Assembly (NCBI GenBank): GCA_948902155.1
Contig: CAQVQZ010000133.1
Location: 1-5,981, forward strand
From: an uncultured Oscillibacter sp.
GTDB taxonomy: Bacteria > Bacillota_A > Clostridia > Oscillospirales > Oscillospiraceae
Direction of reading: 5' to 3'
DNA length: 5,981 bases
In this document: positions 3,623-5,981 of the stretch, piece after piece
How the letters are laid out: every line of letters begins with the position of its first letter
How positions within the stretch are numbered: position 1 is the stretch's first letter
Notes under the pieces: generated by a model
Databases searched by the model: none
What the model saw: the letters and a program-made list of their open reading frames with translations, nothing else
Told to the model about the DNA's origin: nothing
Position numbers and translations under genes: made by a program

Positions 3623-5041
3623 ATGGGAACATTATCTGACAATTACATGGAAAACGTCCGGCTTTTTGACGAGGCCCTGGGGGTGGGGCGCAGCGTGGAC
3701 ATGGTGAGCCGGGACTACGTCATCGGCGGCCGCCGGGCCCGGCTCTGGGTGGTGGACGGCTATGGCAAGGACGAGACGCTGGAGCGCATGGGGGCCTTCT
3801 GGCTCTCCCAGCCCGCAAACGCCCTGGAGGGCCTGAAGGACATGCAGGACTTCGCGGACCGCTTCATCTCCTTTTCCGAGGTGGACGTGGGCTTTGACAC
3901 GGACGAGCTCATCACCTCCGTCCTCATGGGGAAGACCCTGCTCCTGGCGGAGGGTCTCTCCGGCGCCGCCCAGATCGACGCGAAGGACTACCCCAGCCGC
4001 GGCGTGGACGAGCCCCCGGACGGCAAGGTCCTCCGGGGCTCCCACGACGGCTTCGTGGAGGCGGTGGTGCCCAACATGGCCCTGCTCCGCCGCCGCATCC
4101 GGGACCCCCGTCTCACCATGGAGGGGCTGAAGGTGGGAAAGCGCTCCCACACCGACGCGGTGCTCTGCTATCTGGACGACAAGGCGGACCCCTCCCTCCT
4201 GGCCGCCCTCCGGGAAAAGCTGAACGGCATCGACGTGAATTCCCTCTCCATGGCCCAGGAGAGCGTGGCGGAGGCCATCCGGCCCAGGCAGTGGTACAAC
4301 CCCTTTCCCAAGGTCCGCTATACGGAGCGGCCCGACAGCGCCGCCGCCAGCATCATGGAGGGCAGCGTGGTGCTGATGGTGGACAACTCCCCCTCGGTGA
4401 TGATCCTGCCCACCACCTTTTTCGACTTCACCCAGGAGGCCAACGAGTTCTACTTCCCGCCTTTGGTGGGGACCTATCTCCGCCTCCTGCGGATCATCGT
4501 GTTTCTGATCTCCCTGCTGATCACCCCCACCTGGTATCTGATGGTGAAGGAGTCCGGGCGGCTTCCCCAGTGGCTGGACTTCCTCTCCTCCCCGGAGCCG
4601 GCGGCCCTGGGGCTCCTCTGGCAGCTTTTGGTGGTGGAGTTTTTGGTGGACGTTTTGAAGCTGGCGTCGCTGAACACGCCGGATTCCCTGTCCAACTCCT
4701 TTTCCATGCTGGGGGCCCTGATCCTGGGAGACTTCGCCGTCCAGGCGGGCTGGCTGGGGCCGGAGGTGCTGGTGTATATGGCCTTCGTGTCCGTGGCCAG
4801 CTTCGCCCAGCCCAGCTATGAGATGGGCTACGCCTTCAAGCTCCTCCGGGTGGTCCTCCTCCTGCTCACCGCCGCCTTCGACGTGTGGGGCTACGGGCTG
4901 GGCATCCTGGGCATCCTGGTGCTGCTTGCCACCACCAAGCCCCTGGTGGGGAAGGGCTACCTCTATCCCCTGATTCCCTTCAACGGCAAGGCGCTGCGCC
5001 GCCTGCTGGTCCGGGAGCCCATCCACCGGGACAACACCTGA
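3623..5041 (+). CDS. spoVAF: Spore germination protein, GerA family, SpoVAF type
   Basis: A 472-residue protein close to the usual ~490 of SpoVAF. The N-terminal soluble half starts with NYMENVRLFDEALGVGRSVDM, where GerA subunits carry the same 'LGV-x-x-S-x-D' motif. It continues to LRGSHDGFVEAVVPNMALLRRRIRDPRL (137-164), the family's hallmark segment, whose RGSHDGF form is typical of SpoVAF rather than of true germinant receptors. VGKRSHTDAVLCYLDD (171-186) and the FFDFTQEANEFYFPP linker (266-280) are also conserved. The C-terminal half is membrane-embedded, with segments near 281-305, 328-348, 360-377, 382-398 and 405-436. In Bacillus, SpoVAF sits in the inner spore membrane and, with its partner FigP (YqhR), amplifies germination by ion release. 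The ATG at 3623 is preferred because AGGAGGT (3612-3618) and the sigma-G promoter lie directly upstream; earlier in-frame starts (TTG 3539, ATG 3569) fall in or before the promoter. No other spoVA gene is adjacent. Confidence 0.92.
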   Translation: MGTLSDNYMENVRLFDEALGVGRSVDMVSRDYVIGGRRARLWVVDGYGKDETLERMGAFWLSQPANALEGLKDMQDFADRFISFSEVDVGFDTDELITSVLMGKTLLLAEGLSGAAQIDAKDYPSRGVDEPPDGKVLRGSHDGFVEAVVPNMALLRRRIRDPRLTMEGLKVGKRSHTDAVLCYLDDKADPSLLAALREKLNGIDVNSLSMAQESVAEAIRPRQWYNPFPKVRYTERPDSAAASIMEGSVVLMVDNSPSVMILPTTFFDFTQEANEFYFPPLVGTYLRLLRIIVFLISLLITPTWYLMVKESGRLPQWLDFLSSPEPAALGLLWQLLVVEFLVDVLKLASLNTPDSLSNSFSMLGALILGDFAVQAGWLGPEVLVYMAFVSVASFAQPSYEMGYAFKLLRVVLLLLTAAFDVWGYGLGILGILVLLATTKPLVGKGYLYPLIPFNGKALRRLLVREPIHRDNT

Positions 5042-5087
5042 CGGGCCGCACCGGGAAAAATATGTTTTCCAACCCCCCAAAATATGG

Positions 5088-5116
5088 TTTACAAAACCGC
5101 GTCCCGGTGTTACAAT
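5088..5116 (+). promoter_or_regulatory. Sigma-A-type promoter for the DUF1836-degV unit
   Basis: TTTACA (5088-5093) and TACAAT (5111-5116) are separated by exactly 17 bp, each one base off consensus. The predicted start near 5123 gives a ~70-base leader. This separates the vegetative unit from the spore gene upstream, although I see no clear terminator after spoVAF. Confidence 0.7.
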
Positions 5117-5126
5117 AACCATTGCG

Positions 5127-5153
5127 CAGCCGTCCGGCCCCGCCGGGCGGCTG
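5127..5153 (+). promoter_or_regulatory. 5'-UTR stem-loop at the start of the DUF1836 transcript
   Basis: CAGCCGTCCGGC (5127-5138) pairs with GCCGGGCGGCTG (5142-5153) through 12 pairs (one G-U) around CCC. It would begin about 4 bases after the predicted transcription start and is followed by TCCCGTTTG, not a T-run. It therefore looks more like a 5'-end stabilising hairpin than an attenuator. Confidence 0.55.
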
Positions 5154-5192
5154 TCCCGTTTGACACCGCCGGAAAGAAAGGACGCCGCATGC

Positions 5193-5759
5193 ATGAACGA
5201 TAGGAACGATTTGACCGACCTGCAGTCCCGCCTGCGGGAGCAGCGGCCCGTGGACTGGGACCAGCTGCCGGACTTCGCGCTGTACATGGACCAGCTCCTC
5301 TCCTACATGGACCGCCAGGTCATCCGCTTCGACGGGGACGACGGCCTCACCGCCGCCATGGTGAACAACTACACGAAAAGCGGACTGGCCCCCCGGGCCG
5401 AGGGGAAGAAGTACGGCCGGGAGCACCTGGCCTATTTCACCGCCATCTGCGTTTTGAAGCGGGTCATGTCCACCCGGGACATGGACCTGCTCATCCGGGA
5501 GGAGCTTCAGGGAGACCGCCCCGTGGCCGACGGGTACGCCGCCTTCCGCCGGAGCCTGGACAAGGCCCTGAACCTCACCGCGGACGAGCTGTCCGCCCGG
5601 ATGGGGGACGAAGCGCCGGGGGACGCCGCCCTGGCGGACGCCGCCGTGCACTTCGCCCTTTTGAGCTATGCCGCCGGCGTGGCGGGGAGCCGCTGCGTGG
5701 CCCTCCTCCGGGAGCGGAAGGAGCCCCCCAGGGGGAAAAAAGAAAAGGAGCGTGACTGA
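5193..5759 (+). CDS. DUF1836 domain-containing protein (MerR-like helix-turn-helix)
   Basis: A 188-residue, mainly helical protein. Residues 24-45 (QLPDFALYMDQLLSYMDRQVIR) are followed by LTAAMVNNYTKSGLAPRAEGKKYGREHLAYFTAICVLKRVMSTRDMDLLI (52-101). That block is the conserved DUF1836 core: 'T-x-x-M-(V/I)-N-N-Y-x-K-x-G-L' then 'K-K-Y-x-R-E-H-(L/I)' and 'L-K-x-V-x-S-x-x-D'. It reads like the winged helix of MerR regulators, so DNA binding is likely but has not been shown for the family as far as I know. The C-terminal part has a small hydrophobic helix (about 149-168) and a basic lysine-rich tail. I choose the ATG at 5193 (AAAGGA, 10 bp upstream); the nearby ATG at 5189 is out of frame, and the TTG at 5160 has no ribosome binding site. 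The stop lies 2 bases before the DegV start. Confidence 0.88.
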   Translation: MNDRNDLTDLQSRLREQRPVDWDQLPDFALYMDQLLSYMDRQVIRFDGDDGLTAAMVNNYTKSGLAPRAEGKKYGREHLAYFTAICVLKRVMSTRDMDLLIREELQGDRPVADGYAAFRRSLDKALNLTADELSARMGDEAPGDAALADAAVHFALLSYAAGVAGSRCVALLRERKEPPRGKKEKERD

Positions 5760-5761
5760 CC

Positions 5762-5981
5762 GTGGCCGACTATGTGATCATGACCGACAGCTGCTGCGAC
5801 CTCCCCGCGGACCTGGCGGCGGAGCTGGAGCTGGAGATTCTGCCCCTGCGGCTGGAGCTGGAGGGGACGAGCTACCGGAACCTGCCGGACGGCAGCGAGA
5901 TCGGATTCGGGGAGTTTTACAACCGGGTCCGGGGCGGGGCCATGCCCGTCACCTCCGCCGTCAACGTGGGGGAGTTTGAGG
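5762..5981 (+). CDS. DegV family (fatty-acid-binding) protein, N-terminal part cut by window edge
   Basis: The first 73 residues are present. YVIMTDSCCDLPADLA (4-19) is the DegV N-terminal signature (TDS-x-x-D-L-P), followed by a strand ending in LPL (27-29), EFYNRVRGGAMP (51-62) and PVTSAVNVGEF (62-72), where the threonine-serine pair binds the fatty acid head group in known structures. DegV/FakB proteins hold a fatty acid and hand it to the kinase FakA for phosphorylation and entry into phospholipid synthesis. Whether this one is a true FakB cannot be told, and no kinase gene is in view. The start is the GTG at 5762, with AAGGAG at 5745-5750 inside the upstream gene (11-bp spacing); a TGA at 5753 blocks any frame extension. 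The 2-base gap to the DUF1836 stop implies translational coupling. Confidence 0.93.
   Translation, partial: MADYVIMTDSCCDLPADLAAELELEILPLRLELEGTSYRNLPDGSEIGFGEFYNRVRGGAMPVTSAVNVGEFE

Noticed and set aside
3632..5287. 551-residue minus-strand reading frame opposite spoVAF
   Set aside because: It is rich in H, G, Q and V with no hydrophobic or domain pattern, and lies opposite a clear GerA-family gene; a GC-bias shadow.

Overview
The window looks like the chromosome of a GC-rich, endospore-forming Firmicute. Three things point there: strongly GC-biased third codon positions (CTG, GCC, GGC), Shine-Dalgarno sites of the AAGGAG/AGGAGGT type, and a SpoVAF-type spore germination gene behind a near-consensus forespore sigma-G promoter. 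An Oscillospiraceae-like gut Clostridium is my best guess; this is inference from base composition and gene content, not a database match.

Layout. Positions 1-181 (-) hold the start of a Sir2-family NAD-dependent deacylase. A short divergent intergenic region leads into an ArsC/Spx-like thioredoxin-fold protein (264-599, +) and a YihY/BrkB-family membrane protein (649-1479, +). A SnoaL-like/NTF2-fold protein (1436-1846, -) converges on the membrane protein and overlaps its 3' end by 44 bp. The 1847-2452 intergenic region holds copy 1 of a ~100-bp structured repeat ending in a terminator. After it come a promoter and a strong candidate for a ~235-nt structured RNA closed by a 15-bp end-to-end helix (2069-2303). 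A small membrane-anchored protein of unknown function follows (2453-2935, +).

From 2936 to 3622 there is no ordinary gene, but the DNA is dense in palindromes. It holds (i) a 192-bp MITE-like element with 22-bp imperfect terminal inverted repeats (2981-3172), folded almost completely into six hairpins; (ii) on the minus strand, a tiny reading frame with a ten-base Shine-Dalgarno that seems to be split by a 56-bp hairpin insertion (3241-3390); (iii) copy 2 of the structured repeat with its terminator (3424-3523); and (iv) the sigma-G promoter of spoVAF.

The right part holds spoVAF (3623-5041, +), then a sigma-A-type promoter and 5'-UTR hairpin driving a DUF1836 protein (5193-5759, +) and, 2 nt later, a DegV-family protein that runs off the window (5762-5981, +).

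The protein genes do not form one pathway. spoVAF is an isolated germination gene, DUF1836-DegV is a two-gene unit, and ArsC-like/YihY may be co-transcribed. The most unusual content is RNA- and DNA-structural: the candidate ncRNA, the compound palindromic element, the interrupted small reading frame and the paired terminator repeats.
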